Shown here: in pieces, positions 47,487-59,802 of the stretch
How the letters are laid out: the number at the start of each line of letters is the position of its first letter
How positions within the stretch are numbered: position 1 is the stretch's first letter
Assembly (NCBI RefSeq): GCF_958298935.1
Contig: NC_084939.1
Coordinates: 8,695,501 to 8,759,500, forward strand
Length of the DNA stretch: 64,000 nt
Reading direction: 5' to 3'
From: Phragmites australis
Taxonomy: Eukaryota > Streptophyta > Magnoliopsida > Poales > Poaceae
Translations under genes and position numbers: made by a program
Notes under the pieces: model-generated
What the model saw: the letters and a program-made list of their open reading frames with translations, nothing else
Databases searched by the model: none
What the model was told of the DNA's origin: nothing

Positions 47487-48006
47487 AATGTGGTAATCTT
47501 ATTTGGAGCCGTCTGTGATAATCTTTTCACAGACAGCTATAGAGAACTATCTATATAGAGACATTCCAGTAAATCATTTCTGTAGTAGTGTCTTTCCCAC
47601 CTAAAGTCAAGACAATTATCCGCACTCGTTTGCTCAATCTCGGTGACATGGTGGAAAGCAACAACCGATCTGATTGTGATTTGGAGGAAGCGGGTGCAAC
47701 TATGGAGGAAGAGGATATCGAAGATGTCATGGGATGCAGTCGGAGGAAGAGGATGTCGATGACCTGATCGTGGTTGATTTTGATGAAGTCGGCAACAACA
47801 ATAACAACAACACGCAACTCATTGTCGTCAGCAGATTCCTCACCGCGTGTGGCTATAGTTTTAGAGGACTCTTCATAGCCATGAAGCGTGCATAGCAGCT
47901 GAGTTATGATCCTAAGGTAAAGAGGCTGAAAGAGAATCATTTCTTATTGAACTGCAATTTGCTAGGGCGAAGGAGTATGTTCTCTGCGGAGGGCTATGGA
48001 TCTAAC
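47487..48006. other. Intergenic, no gene seen
   Basis: Contains TGTAGTAGTG near 47581 and an open minus-strand frame (47940-47551) rich in Ser and Thr without family features. No boundaries recognised. Confidence 0.4.
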
Positions 48007-48165
48007 TATAATCAAAATTCACGGAAGCTATACATTATCATATTAGCACAAATTGATTCAACAGAACAAAACAAACAAACAACCCTTTTATTTGTGCAGC
48101 GTACAACTCAACCATTCATATGTTGTATTGCACAAACTTACTAGTCGGCATATTAGCTCCTTGCA
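48007..48165 (-). repeat. 3' LTR of the copia-like element
   Basis: Aligns along its length with 52501-52657 (ATCATATTAGC, AACAACCCTTTTAT, CAACTCAACCATTCAT). The outer end has decayed (TATAATC in place of TGCAAGC). Confidence 0.7.
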
Positions 48166-48551
48166 TCTTGGAAGCGATTCACAATGTTCTATAATGTTCT
48201 AGGGTCTAACGTAGAGGTACACTTCGCCATGTAGACCATCTTCCGAGAATGTTTTTCTCCTCTCTTCCTTCCTACTTTTAGTGTTCTCTTGATGATGAGA
48301 GAACAAGAACTATACATGTGTGTGAACATTTCTTAATCATATATGCACTCCTTATTTTGCGGTTGCTAATTCCCTTTCATTTCTGTGATGGAGATAATAG
48401 AACCACAACCATATATATGCATATGCTTCTTTGTTTTTTCTTTCTCTTGCACTTTTCTGTGATGCTTATTCTCAAATAACCGCAAAGACACCCATATATA
48501 AATAATAGCCTAGATGGAAATTGATGCAACACATAAGACCATTAAACAGTC

Positions 48552-48637
48552 ATGCATCATTAAACTGAGGAATTAGCCTTTGCATTTATGCTATATGCAT
48601 CATTAAACTGAGGAATTAGCCTTTGCATTTATGCTCA
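48552..48637. repeat. 43-bp tandem duplication
   Basis: ATGCATCATTAAACTGAGG starts at 48552 and again at 48595. The two copies are identical through TTTGCATTTATGCT, so the event is recent. Confidence 0.9.
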
Positions 48638-50990
48638 GCAGCGGTGCATTGTGGTCAGCAACCACATGTACACATTCTTTTAATGCCAACGTCTGATGCA
48701 TGCAAGCGAATTATCTCTGCTGCATGCATGCACTCAGCTCACCATGCCATTTGCTTAATGCTTTCATGTGTACACCATCATTAAGATCAAATAACTTACT
48801 TTGATATTTGATTAAACTATAATACACACAATAATCTTGTTGTTTTGAAGGGAAAGGAGAGGGTATTTCAACCCATAGATTATAATTATTTGAATCTAGC
48901 AACCATCACACTATGACCTTTTATATTAGAATCAATTAGTCATATGCGCCATATTTTATGAAATAATCACATTCTCCTACTTGCGCATGTAAAGACTTGA
49001 AAAATCAACTATAAACATATTAGGTCCACATTAAATGTCAAATCTTTCAAGCCATCCTTAATTGGATCTAAATGAATGAATCATTGTGGTTGCAAGTCAA
49101 TTTGATGGCAAGATTCCACCCATATATCACATTCAAATGAATCCAAAACAACTGTAATGGGAAAACTTTAATTTTAGTCTTTCATGTAATCCCACTATAA
49201 TTGTATACTTTATAATATGGATAACATAAAAAATAGGCAAACACAACTTTAATCGAATTCATCTTCCATATATAGATTAGCAACACCATATGTATAAACA
49301 CCAGATAACATCATTTTAACAAGGACTTCTTCAATAATACCCATCCTTTCAACATATGCAATACATGTCATGGGCTTCCTTAGTTAACTAACCTGCCATT
49401 CATAGTTATGCTCAATTTGACACTAGTTTTGCTATTTCATTTGATCGTAAGTATTTTACATTAATTTAATTTTTCACTTCTTAAATACTTATCACAATTA
49501 TTGGCCTTGTAATCGGTTATATAAGACCAAAATAAAACTTCACACAATTAATGAATAATGTCCTCAAAGAATGGCACAATTCATCCTTATAGTAGGATTA
49601 TCAATTACAAATAACTCCCACTCTTTTATGGATTTCTTAAAATAAGGTATGTCTCAACCTTCCATACAGGTCCATATAATCTTTGGTGCCTTGTTAATAT
49701 GAAAGAATTTTTTTCTTTCCTTTTCTTTTATAGCTTTTCAGTTATGCATATGGGGATTGGTTTTATGTTGACTTATCTTTAATATCCCAATAGCTAGTTG
49801 ATGCTTATGCTATCAAGTGCTTGTTTGCACATACTTTCAAGCTCTTACTATTAATGTGGACGAAATAGACTTGATCACCACCAATCATTAGTCTTTTATG
49901 GATATAATCTTTACAAGACAATCTTGTATTATAGAATATCACCACATAATATGTCTTATCTATATCCTTTGAAAAAAATCCCTTAGTAGAAATTTCTTTT
50001 ATGTCATATAACAAATCAACAAAAATTAGGACAACCAAATATGCTCCCACTAATCAGAGGTCCACAAGTAATAGTGGTATTATCAAAATTAATATACCAC
50101 ATCACCACTGAGAGTACTTTCTTTCATAGAAAATTCTTTTCACCTATTTATTTTTACGGTGGCAAGAAACTTTCTAGCTAATCCACGTAAACTATCATTT
50201 TCTTTTAACCATCTAGTAGGACCTAGCTCACTTTGTTGAGGATATGGATACATGCCTAACCACTCATGTTCGACTCCTCTTGGATGCAAATTTGAGTGCC
50301 TATTTTCTAAAAATAGATATGTGCATCCTTTGTTAGTGCAGAGACCGAAAGTTGTACTTCTATTATATAAAAAATGGTAATATTGATTTGTATTTCATTT
50401 ATTGGAACTCCAAATTTAATGAGCCACAAAATGATATTTTGTTATATGACCATTTATGGTTAGATATCGACCAAAATTCATAGTTGAAAAATAACCTAAG
50501 AAATGCCCAACAATGGATTTGTCGTAATGTCCAATTTACATATTTTTTAAGTGAACAAAGTAGTATACATATGTTCAAACTTTAATGCTTTGAGTAAAAA
50601 CTTTATTTGAGATCATATTTGGATGTAACTCAAACACACAAGTTAAACCTTTTAGACATTAATGATGCTAATAACACTTTCATGGATATATCAATCATAT
50701 AAGACAATCTGCTATTTTTGGATAGACAAGAATGCTCATATAATATTGATAGACTCTTTTCAAAATTCTTTCATAGACATAATGATTGTATAAACATGTC
50801 TCTATCTTTGAATAGACTTGCACACTCACTGAATATCGATATGCCCCATTTACTATCACATAGTTATATGCAATGGCCCATCTTTGGGTGACCTCTAGCA
50901 TTACAACTTGTGATCTCAATTGTTCAACATTGTACCTTTCCAGCATCTCAATTGATCGAACAATTTCATAACACAATGTTTATAACTTTC

Positions 50991-51208
50991 TAAGCTAACC
51001 CCTTTGGTGACTAACAAGCTTTTCGATATAAACTCTCTATTTGATAGAATCCATAATTAGGGCTTCAAAATTTAGCCAGACCACTTTGGTGACTAACAGG
51101 CTATCCATACCATAAGCACTAGACACAAACTTTTACATTTTAACTTCTCAATTGAACATTTACATTCTTTTAAGCTAGGCCACTTTCGTGACTAACAAGC
51201 TTTTCCAT
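50991..51208. repeat. Spaced triplicate of GGTGACTAACAAGCTTTTC-like motif
   Basis: TAAGCTA-CC-CTTTGGTGACTAACAAGCT or close variants occur near 50991, 51073 and 51171, separated by 82-98 bp of related sequence. They lie inside the copia-like element. Confidence 0.7.
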
Positions 51209-52486
51209 TATGTAAATATTCAATTGGCAAAATTTTATGAGGTAAAATAAGAACGTTCATTTGTGTAATTAGCCGTAAGCCTATTGCACTGTAATCCGAT
51301 TTTTTTTTTCATTCAGTGTACATTCTCTATATGCAGAACTATTATTTTTTAATTTGGTTTATACATTTTAAAGATTAATCAATCTCATTCCTTTCAAATC
51401 ATAACTTTAATCGATAGCATTTCATATTCATATGATGCTAATTCCATTTCATATACGTCACACCCTTAACATTTTACCACCGCATAAATTTCATGGTAGA
51501 TAGACATAATGCATTCCAAAATTCATGGCATGCATCCATACATGTACAGTTGGAATATAACTTCTATGTGATCACACATCTTACCTGATTATTAAATAGT
51601 CCAAACATAAGGGACTAAATTTCTAATCTCCAATACCATAATAGCAAAAGGTAGTTTTCTTACTTATATTTTAATTGGATATCCTCTATAATTGGCCATG
51701 GAGAACAATTATCCAAAATATATTCAGAATACTAGGAGAAGTATGTGAAAAAATATACTAGAGAAATCAAAACATTAATAATTGTGGGTTAAATACACAC
51801 TATAATATGCGTCTTTCATCAAACATTAGACCCATTTAACACATCTAAGGATGCATCAACACATATTGATGACAAAAACTCTTTTATTTCTTTAATATTC
51901 CATCACATAACAAATAATTTGCATGCAACTGAGATGACAAAAAAATAGTCCACAATTGACTATAGAATATAAAAACTATTGTTATGTACCTTAATAAGCC
52001 ATCAAAACAGCCCTATTCTTTTAGCCACGTTGCATTTCTGGCAAACATTATGTACATAGCTTCTTATTTAGGCAAAAGAATTCTTTAAGCCACATATACA
52101 TTTTTTTTGCATAAACCTTTAGCGAGAAAGTGATCTTCAATGCTGAATCAATTTCTTTAGCAAATAGCCTAAGTGATTCAGTTACTCACAAGTTGCTGGT
52201 CTATACCACATAATGAAGCCATCATATTTTACTAATCAGTTGCATATATTCGGTATGTTTTTTGTCACTTTAAAGAAATGGACAACCAGTTAGTACTTGA
52301 TAGCAAAAGAGATCAACGCATGCAACATGCATGCATCATTTATTGGCCATTTATGCATGTACTAAATAATCCCTTTCTCACGTTTCCTTAAGCAACATAC
52401 AAGAACCATTTCATTAGCCAAGAAGTAAAATGTCAAATGCACATAATTGAGTTAAATTTAATGGTGAATCAAAAGTGCTAAAATTT

Positions 52487-52498
52487 GCTCTGATACCA
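52487..52498 (-). other. Primer-binding site (initiator Met tRNA)
   Basis: The minus strand reads TGGTATCAGAGC, the conserved plant retrotransposon primer site, two bases from the LTR end at 52501. Confidence 0.85.
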
Positions 52499-52500
52499 AA

Positions 52501-52657
52501 TGCAAGCAAAACTCACGAAAACTATACAATATCATATTAGCCAAATTGATCAACCGAACAAAACAAAGCAACAACCCTTTTATGTGTGCATCGCAGAACT
52601 CAACCATTCATGTGTTGTATCACATAAACTTACCTACCGACATATTACCTCCTTGCA
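52501..52657 (-). repeat. 5' LTR of the copia-like element
   Basis: 157 bp, bounded by TG..CA (TGCAAGCA and CTTGCA), directly next to the primer site. Confidence 0.75.
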
Positions 52658-52950
52658 TCTTAGCGTGTCATGTTTGCTCTTCATCTGCGATCTTCCCCAT
52701 AGAAGAAAGTCCATGTACAACCACCAAGAGTAAATAAAGAGCCCTCGAAAGTCGCCCCCTAACTTGGACTTTTATGATCAAAATGGTAATGGCCTAGGGA
52801 TGAACAAGGATCCTTGAGAAGCTAATCCTGGTAATTAGCCAAAAGATGGCCCTAACCAGGAGGACATTCATGCATAATTTTTTTATTTTTTAAATCTAAA
52901 AACTGCAAATATATACGTCTGTTTTGAAATTTTGCAAATCTACACTCACG

Positions 52951-54560
52951 TCACCCATTGGAAGGGTGATATGATCTGTAGCCCTTCAAATGGGTGACAT
53001 ATTTATGTGGCTTGTCATAGTGGATAGGTCTCGGCTCCTTGCGGCCCCATGCTCTCATGTGGTCTTCTAAGTATGTGAGCGGGTTCGGTGGGACCACTAT
53101 CTGTGAAGGCCGGCCACTGGGAGATGGCATCACGTACTCCTCCTAGGTTAGTTACGTGCCTATGGGATGTTCATCACCTACTTGGGAGGCCCCGATCTCA
53201 TCCTGCATATGACCTGGGCCAAGGAAGGTGTTAAAGTCAGCCATGTAGTGAGTGGTACCCTCCCTGATGATCTGCCCCAAGTACTCTATCATCACTTGTA
53301 TACCATCGAAATCATCGAGTTTTGCATTGTGTTTACGGAGCAAAACATGTTTGCACCAATTGCGAATGCCAATTTAATGAAGTACATAATGTATTCTTAA
53401 TAGAGGTACCTGGCTCTTTGGTAGGAGCATGAGATGAGGATGCAACAACATTTGCATAAGTTGTCATAGAGGAACTACCATGATAATGCTTACCAACACC
53501 AGTGTAAGAGGGTCTAGAGGAGTTGCTAGTAGTCCTTATTTAGTGTGCACAACAAAGATAGTCCCAAGGGGGCATGTCTAAGTACATCCTCATAGGAGTA
53601 CGGTGTCCATGTCACGTTATCAAACAAGAGGTTGTCAAACTAAGATGTGAAGTCTGAGTATGCCCAATGCGTCTAGGTGTTGGCCCATGTTAGCTACGTA
53701 GAGAAGAATCATTAGACAAACAAATTAATGGAATCAACATAAGGAATATGTGACATCTTAAGAGATCTGACCCATCATCGGCACTACAATGGACCTATGG
53801 TGGGGTCCATCCCCGCCATCTGGCGTAGTGTCATAGGGGGCATGGTCCAGTACCGGTTGGCCAATGGTGAACTACTCGTACGACTACAACTAGAGAAGTA
53901 GCGGGAAGCTGGAGAATATGGCAACCGAATCTGACTTCATGTAGGCCTCCCATAGACCCTTGTAGATCACAGCCAGCACAACGGAAGCCCAACTGTATTG
54001 GAGTCAGCCATCTACATGGCGTACGTGATCAAGCTCTTAGAGACTGAGTTGCCGTGGGTGGCGGTGAACATTATCCACCCAAACACACACAACAAGTAGT
54101 CATCCAAATGCTTAGAAATGGCACCATTGCTCGCTATGGGTGGATGTAATTCGCCTCTCAGTCAATAACTGAAAAATATTAAGCATGTAAAGGTGGAATA
54201 TTAAGCATATGTTAACATACCACGAATTGGAGTAGCCACATCTTTGTAGGTCCCTATGTCTCTGACCCGATAACGTCTTGTACACGGGGGTGCCATCAAT
54301 CTACACAATGGTACCGAACTGTGCCAAGATGTTGTCACGTCAGGTGGAACCTGCATCCCTCACACCCACCACTTGGCCCATACAAGGTAGGCCAAGAAGG
54401 AGCGAGATGGTACGTGTGCGTCTCCGGCCTCCAACTGTCCATAAGCGCAGCGAGCAGGGCCCAGTCAAAACTGAACCATTGCGCAGACTCTACTCGTCCG
54501 AGCCCCATGTCCGCCTACATAAACCTGTAGAAGCCCAGTCCCGAACAATCTACAAATAAA
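52951..54560 (-). pseudogene. Plant mobile domain (aminotransferase-like PMD) gene, decayed
   Basis: Minus-strand segments in the order of the family. Near 54500: FDWALLAALMDSWRPETHTY, the typical DWALLxALVDRWRPETHTFH block. Near 53900-53790: FTIGQPVLDHAPYDTT then a DGGDG-PT stretch. Near 53343-53152: EYLGQIIREGTTHYMADFN. Near 53133-52951: VTHLKGYRSYHP. Frames change and stops occur, so no full protein is made. PMD proteins derive from or travel with transposons, and some domesticated copies (MAIN/MAIL type) act in meristem maintenance and silencing. Exact limits uncertain. Confidence 0.65.
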
Positions 54561-54839
54561 ATATAATGTAAGCACAAGACTTCACAAACAACAAAAGCAT
54601 GTGAAGTTAATGTATTGGAAACTGGGGGACCCAACGCTCATCCAACCTCATGAGGTTGTCCAAAACTGGTGGTCGGAGTACCAGGAACTCAACCGCCTTA
54701 ACAACGGTCAGGTAGGAGTGGGTGCATGTCATCCACGCATGGGTCAAGCAGCTCTAGGTGGTCGGCAACCATACCTACCCATATCGACAAATAAACTATA
54801 CTATTATTTCGGCTTACAACAACATGCTAAAAAACAAAC

Positions 54840-55245
54840 CGTAATGTTATCTAAAAACCTAAGTCTAACAATTACTCTATATTGCTCTAATAACCTAGAT
54901 CTAATAATAGTACATCTATCTAAAAAAAAACTTAGGTCTATCAGTTACTCTACATTGTTCTAAAAACCTATATCTAATAACAATAAAACTATCCAAAAAA
55001 ACCTAGGTCTAACATACAACTATCCTAAAAAACCTAGGCCGAACAATTGCACTATGTTGCTCTAAAGCCATAGGTATAATAATAGTACAACTATCCGTAA
55101 AAAACCTAGATCTAATAGTTATTCTATGTTACTCTAAAAACATATATCTAATGACAATACCACTATACTTAAAAACCTATGTCCAACAATGACAACTATC
55201 CATAAAAAACTTAGGTATAATAACACTAAATTCTAGATCTGATGC
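54840..55245. repeat. Degenerate tandem repeat (~75-100 bp units)
   Basis: AACAATTACTCTATATTGCTCT-AA-ACCTAGATCTAATAATAG-like units start near 54866, 54941, 55040 and 55113, each with an AACTATC-AAAAAACCTAGGTCT part. The array resumes after the CACTA insertion near 56690. Non-coding, AT-rich. Confidence 0.7.
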
Positions 55246-55247
55246 CT

Positions 55248-56690
55248 AATCACTATGTGAAAAACAGACGAATGAGACATAAAATTAGTGATGGGTCGTC
55301 ATAACCCGTCACTAAAAACACATTAGTGATGAATCCCACTACGACCCATCACTAATGTGCCTTCTGATCGGGACTAGATATAGACCCGTCACTAATAAGT
55401 GGTCATTAGCGACGCGTCGTAACATGACCCGTCACTGATGATAATAGTGACAGATCAAGTTGTGACCCGTCACTAATGACCAAGTGATAGGTCATTCTAG
55501 ACTAGTCATTAGTGACGGGTCAAATTGTGACCCGTCACTAATAACCAACTCATCAGTGACAGGTCATTCTAAGACAATCATTAGTGACGGGTTATGTTAC
55601 GATGATTAATTTTGGTAAGGGCTCTGCATGTGGTATTTGCCATCGATAAAAAACAAGGAAATGAAATCATACATCTGTTTTGTAACATGCTAGTCTTTAT
55701 CTATTCAATAAGTGTTTCATAGTGAAATAAAACATGTTATTTTAGCTCTCCATTTAAAATATTCAGCAATACAAATATGATCTTGAGTTATTCACAAATA
55801 TTTTTTATTTTTCTCTTATTTTCTCACCTCAGCAGCACTAGAATAGGAACCATTATACATTTCTACTCAAGTTTGATGCAAGGAGTGATGGCTTTGGACA
55901 CAAACGCGTATTTCGAAAACAGTGCAGAAACTACATGGGGGCAATAACTCAATCTTTCAGGCCGAATTTGGCCTCAAAAAATTTGCCGAACCCAATGAAG
56001 TGGGGAGAAACGGATGTTGCTGTTTCTACAGATGTTTGTAGAGTAAAAAGATATCAAATTTGGAGTCCGTGTGCAAAAGTTATGCCTGTTTTACCTAAGG
56101 AACTCTGAGTTACCTATCAAATTGCGATGTTTGCATGAGATATTAAAAAATTCATCACATATTAATACAAATTTGGATGAAGAAAAATTTATATGTAAAT
56201 TATAACCCTCAACGGAATTTGGCAAAATCAATCATTAGTAACAAATCAAGATTATGATCTGTCACTAATATTTAGTTATTAGTGATAGGTCACAGTTCTG
56301 ACCCATCACTAATGACCTTCGACAAAGAAGGTTAAAAGTATAAAATATCTAGTTTTCATCATAACTACGTGGTAGCAGAGGTGATAAGGTGGCTACGTGC
56401 GCGAAGGGGAGGTTCCGGGTTCGATTCCCATGGGCTTGTGAAAAATAGCGTGGCTTGTGAGGCATATGCGATGGGCCTATGTTGGGATAGCTCGGGTGAA
56501 AAAAATATTTTTGATTTTTTTTGGCGCCAAAAAACGCAAAAATGTTCATAAGTTATTAGTGACGGATCAAGATCATGACCCGTCACTAATGACCTCTCAT
56601 TAGTGACACGTTCGGAGCGACGGGTGTGGAATCCGTCACTAATGACGGTTATCACTTGTCCCTAAAGGTATTTTTTTTCACGTAGTGAAT
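55248..56690. mobile_element. Non-autonomous CACTA element with 3-bp target duplication
   Basis: Spans 55251-56687, starting CACTATGTGAAAAA and ending TTTTTTTTCACGTAGTG (inverted: CACTACGTGAAAAAA). Flanks are AAT on both sides (55248-55250 and 56688-56690), the 3-bp duplication of CACTA elements. Both subterminal regions are filled with direct and inverted ATTAGTGACGGGTC/GACCCGTCACTAAT motifs. No transposase. It holds a tRNA-like segment at about 56369-56439. Confidence 0.92.
56369..56439 (+). other. tRNA-like segment inside the CACTA element
   Basis: GTGGTAGCAGAGGTGATAAGG followed 30 bases later by GGTTCCGGGTTCGATTCCCAT. The second part is a good pol III B box and T-arm (GGGTTCGATTCCC); the first resembles a weak A box. 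The acceptor stem does not pair, so it is not a functional tRNA; a SINE-like or tRNA-derived origin is likely. Confidence 0.5.
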
Positions 56691-56794
56691 CTATGTCCAC
56701 AACTAGATCTAATAGCTAACATAACTAGTTTATAAAAATACTAAGGTTAGAATATTTATCTTCAACACTGAAGGATTTCGGCACCTTTCCTCTC

Positions 56795-56862
56795 CTCTCC
56801 TTCCTCCCCTCCCCTCCCCTCCCCTCGTCTCTCATCTCCTCTCCTCTCCTCTCTCTTTGCGA
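56795..56862. repeat. Polypyrimidine CCTCT/CCCCT microsatellite
   Basis: Runs of CTCCT and CCCCT units on the plus strand with only single purine interruptions. Confidence 0.9.
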
Positions 56863-57349
56863 ACACAGGTGGGAAAGCAACAAATGAGCACAGTGATTTG
56901 TGGTAAGGCTGGGCACAGCTTTTTAGAGTTTTGCAAAATTTCATAACAGATGGATATATTTGTAATTTTTAATTTAAAAAATATAAAAATTTAAAAAATT
57001 CAGTTGGCCCATCTGCGACTGACAAAGCAAAGAATAATAAGAACAAGACCATTTCGTGCTGACGGTGTCGCGCAACAGGTGCAGAATTTGAGTGTTCAGG
57101 AGGAGGAAAGGATGTTCTCAGGGAAACTGAGATCAGGGCAAATACTATGGAGGTTGAGCCCCCACCGACTGGAGTTGTACCCATAGCTCAGACTTCACGT
57201 CCGGAGGAGGCTGAACTGGATGGTGCACAATTCTTGCATGTTTCAGCAGCAGATCTACTTAGTGTTGATGAAATAGATGGCTCAATCATTGGTGATAAAG
57301 GAACTGATGAGATCAGGAACCAGTCGAGAGTAGTGTATGCAATGATATA

Positions 57350-58798
57350 TGAGAATTTAAGTTGAAATATATCTTGGTTTATTTGTGATGAGTGATTGAC
57401 ATTGATATTTATTTGATTTGATCATCTTCGGTTTTGCATGAGCTTTGATGTGATTTGAATTGATTTATAATTTCATTTGAGCATATTGATTATGAACTAA
57501 CTGAAATTAGAGCTAGAGATATGTGTTTGCTTTTTTCATGGTGTGCAGGTGATGGATGTAACTTAGCGGTGATGGTGGGATGATCGGGGCCAAGCATAGT
57601 GCTTAGTGCCAGATGATCAAGGAGGCTGGGTGGAGTCAAGGGTGATTCTAACTGAACATGTGGAGGTTAAGCAAAGCATGAAAAGCGGATGGAGACGGCG
57701 TGTTGACAAAGTCAAGCGAAGGGGATGCCGTTGCAAATGACAAGGTGGCATGAGGGATTAGAGTGGAAGAGACTTACCGGCGGTTAGGATCGCATGACGA
57801 AGTATACGCATCCATATCAAAACACTTGCTTAAGGTGTAAGTAAAATGACGATCATACTTTGAGAAGCGTGCAGGTGGTTTCGTTGTTTGACCTCAAAAC
57901 CGTGGGAGGACTAGAAGAATATGTGACACCATCGCAAAGCTTGCGTCAAGACGAAGCTAAGTCATGAAGGCGCCGCAGGCATCCAATGAATAGAGAAGAA
58001 AATGAACCAAAATACCCCCGGTAGTAGGTATGAGTGTACTACAATAGAGGGGTATTTTGAAAAAAAACTAGAAAACTTAATGGTTAAATTTTTTAGCCTA
58101 CAAATAAAAGGGTAGGGCTATGAGAGAGTTTGAACTAGCCACTTGAGCCCATTGTATCACCTATTTGAGAGCTTAGAGTTAGGGTTTTAGAGAAGAGAAG
58201 GATAAGTGCTTAGCCTATGTAATATGTGAGAGTTTTAAGAGATAAATCTTTGTAATCCATCTAAAATAGGGCTGACCTCTTTGAATGATAAAGTTTATAT
58301 TTTTGTATATACTTGAATCCCCTCCTTCTAGTTTCTCTTTATTGGTTTTCTTGTAAGTTTGCGAGTTTTTGGGTTTCTGGTTTTGATTTTCGTTTTGGTT
58401 TTTGGCTGAAATTTTAGCAACTTGTGAGGTCATTCTTCTTGTTGCTAGAGGCATAAAATTCGTATACACACGCTTATGTGATGGGGTTTTAAATTTTCTT
58501 ACCTCTAGACAATTAACTTGGAGAGTTTCGTTGCTCGTGTTCATTTTTTCTTATTTCTTTATAAGTTGTGATCTTTTAAGTGCTAAGATACATAATTGAT
58601 CTTAAAGAAAACCTATGGTTTATATATCATATGTGGAGTCGCGTTGACTCGATTTTCTCTTGTTAAAACTTCTCTTTTTTGTTTCCGTTTGAGTTTTGAG
58701 GTACGTTGGATGATCCAAATAGAAGAAGATCATCAATTTCGTAAAAAATTTATTTAGATATCTATTCATCTATTTTAATTATCAATCTCTTTCCTACA
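57350..58798 (+). mobile_element. Solo LTR of family 1, second member
   Basis: Starts TGAGAATTTAAG, ends TCTTTCCTACA, and aligns with 24242-26278 except that the CGGATGGTCCG array is missing. About 1.45 kb. Flanks (ATATA and CTATC) do not form a clear target duplication. It interrupts LINE ORF1. Confidence 0.75.
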
Positions 58799-58812
58799 CT
58801 ATCTATGAACTG

Positions 58813-59307
58813 GTGCATCATGGCAATCTGGGCAGGGAGGAGATGTTAGCCGATAATAGACTAGAAGTCCCGCCGTCTGTCAGATCGGCTCAGCATATGC
58901 CTATCGCCCAGCGGAAGCAATGGGAGGTGCAGATTAAAGCGGCGAGAGACGCAACAACTTACCGGAAAGTAGCGTCGGGCACTTACTGTACTGTGTCTAA
59001 CAATAGTTTGGATTTGCCGGTTATTGATACTAAAGCAAGGAAATATCAGTCTGAGGAAACGATAAGTCAGGAGATCAAGCGTGTTATGCTAGAAGATAAT
59101 ACAATGTTAGCAGCCAAGCTGCTAGATTTCTGGACGTATGTCATTGTCATAACTTGGAACCAGAGCTACGAGATGTTGTTCAACATAATGCTTCATCGTA
59201 ACATGGGGCTCTTGGGGGAAAGGAATGAGATGGAACTTGAAGAGGATGCGGAAGAACAAGCTACAAGTAACAATGCTCGTTCGTCCATATATAATTCAAG
59301 CAAATGA
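58813..59307 (+). pseudogene. LINE ORF1, C-terminal part
   Basis: Open frame of about 160 codons with AQHMPIAQRKQWEVQIKAAR, then SQEIKRVMLEDNTMLAAKLL and an acidic Glu-rich tail to TAA 59307, just before the ORF2 start. A basic-to-acidic tail preceding ORF2 fits LINE ORF1; no zinc knuckle is seen in this part. Confidence 0.55.
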
Positions 59308-59794
59308 ACTCGGAACTCTGCTACTGCTGTAACACAAGCAAGAAACCTGATGGGCGCTCATGACGAGGCCTGTCAGCGGCAATGAATACCTTGTGTTGAA
59401 ACTGCCGAGGAGTCAGGCTCCCTCGGACAGTTCAATCGCTCACCGCTCTGGTTAGAGCAGAAAGCCCTAGCTTAATTTTCTTGTAAAAACTCTTAGTACA
59501 CGTGTGGCAAACTTACGGTGGAGATTGAGATTTTTTAGCGAACGTGTTTTTAGTATATATGTGATTTTGATGATTAATGATAATATAGTTGTTGCAGCAA
59601 GAGTTCGTCTTGCTCCAGCAAATACGGTGAGAATTTATTCTAAGGAGGAGACTCGAACTTGGAGATAAAGTTTGAGAGGAAGGAACACCATAAGTATATT
59701 GATGGTAGGAAAATAGATCGATCTGTGGGGAGAATCACATGTTTGTTGTGATTCGTGTTGTGTCTGTCCCCCTGCCTAGAGGACCATGGCCTCC

Positions 59795-59802
59795 TATTTA
59801 TA
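59795..59802 (+). promoter_or_regulatory. TATA box in the gypsy-type LTR
   Basis: CTCCTATTTATAGGGCC is a plant-type TATA box about 580 bp before the LTR end. Confidence 0.55.

Larger units (their letters stand above)
48007..52657 (-). mobile_element. Non-coding copia-like retrotransposon with short LTRs
   Basis: Direct repeats of about 157 bp lie at 48007-48165 and 52501-52657; the right copy reads TGCAAGCAAAACTC to CTCCTTGCA. Two bases inside the right copy, on the minus strand, is TGGTATCAGAGC, the standard initiator-Met tRNA primer site. The element is therefore in minus orientation with its 5' LTR at the right. The 4.3-kb AT-rich interior shows no gag or pol domains that I can recognise, only short frames, so it resembles a large non-autonomous derivative. 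Confidence 0.75.
57004..59481 (+). mobile_element. LINE fragment split by a solo LTR
   Basis: ORF1-like sequence lies on both sides of the LTR: 57004-57349 (QEEERMFSGKL, then DEIDGSIIGDKGTDEIRNQS) and 58799-59307. It is followed by the start of ORF2 at 59382, MNTLC-stop-NCRGVRLPRTV then LTALVRAESPSLIFL. NCRG..PRTVQ..LV is the conserved endonuclease opening of plant LINEs. A premature TGA replaces the usual Trp codon. The LINE is cut off at 59481 by the next LTR element. Confidence 0.75.

Noticed and set aside
47551..47940. 130-codon minus-strand frame
   Set aside because: Ser/Thr/Val-rich without domain features, lying next to repeats; not supported as a gene.
56369..56439. Functional tRNA gene
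   Set aside because: The B box is good but acceptor and anticodon stems do not form; kept only as a tRNA-like segment.
56365..56655. Minus-strand frames of 66-96 codons
   Set aside because: They lie inside the CACTA element across the tRNA-like segment; no protein family.
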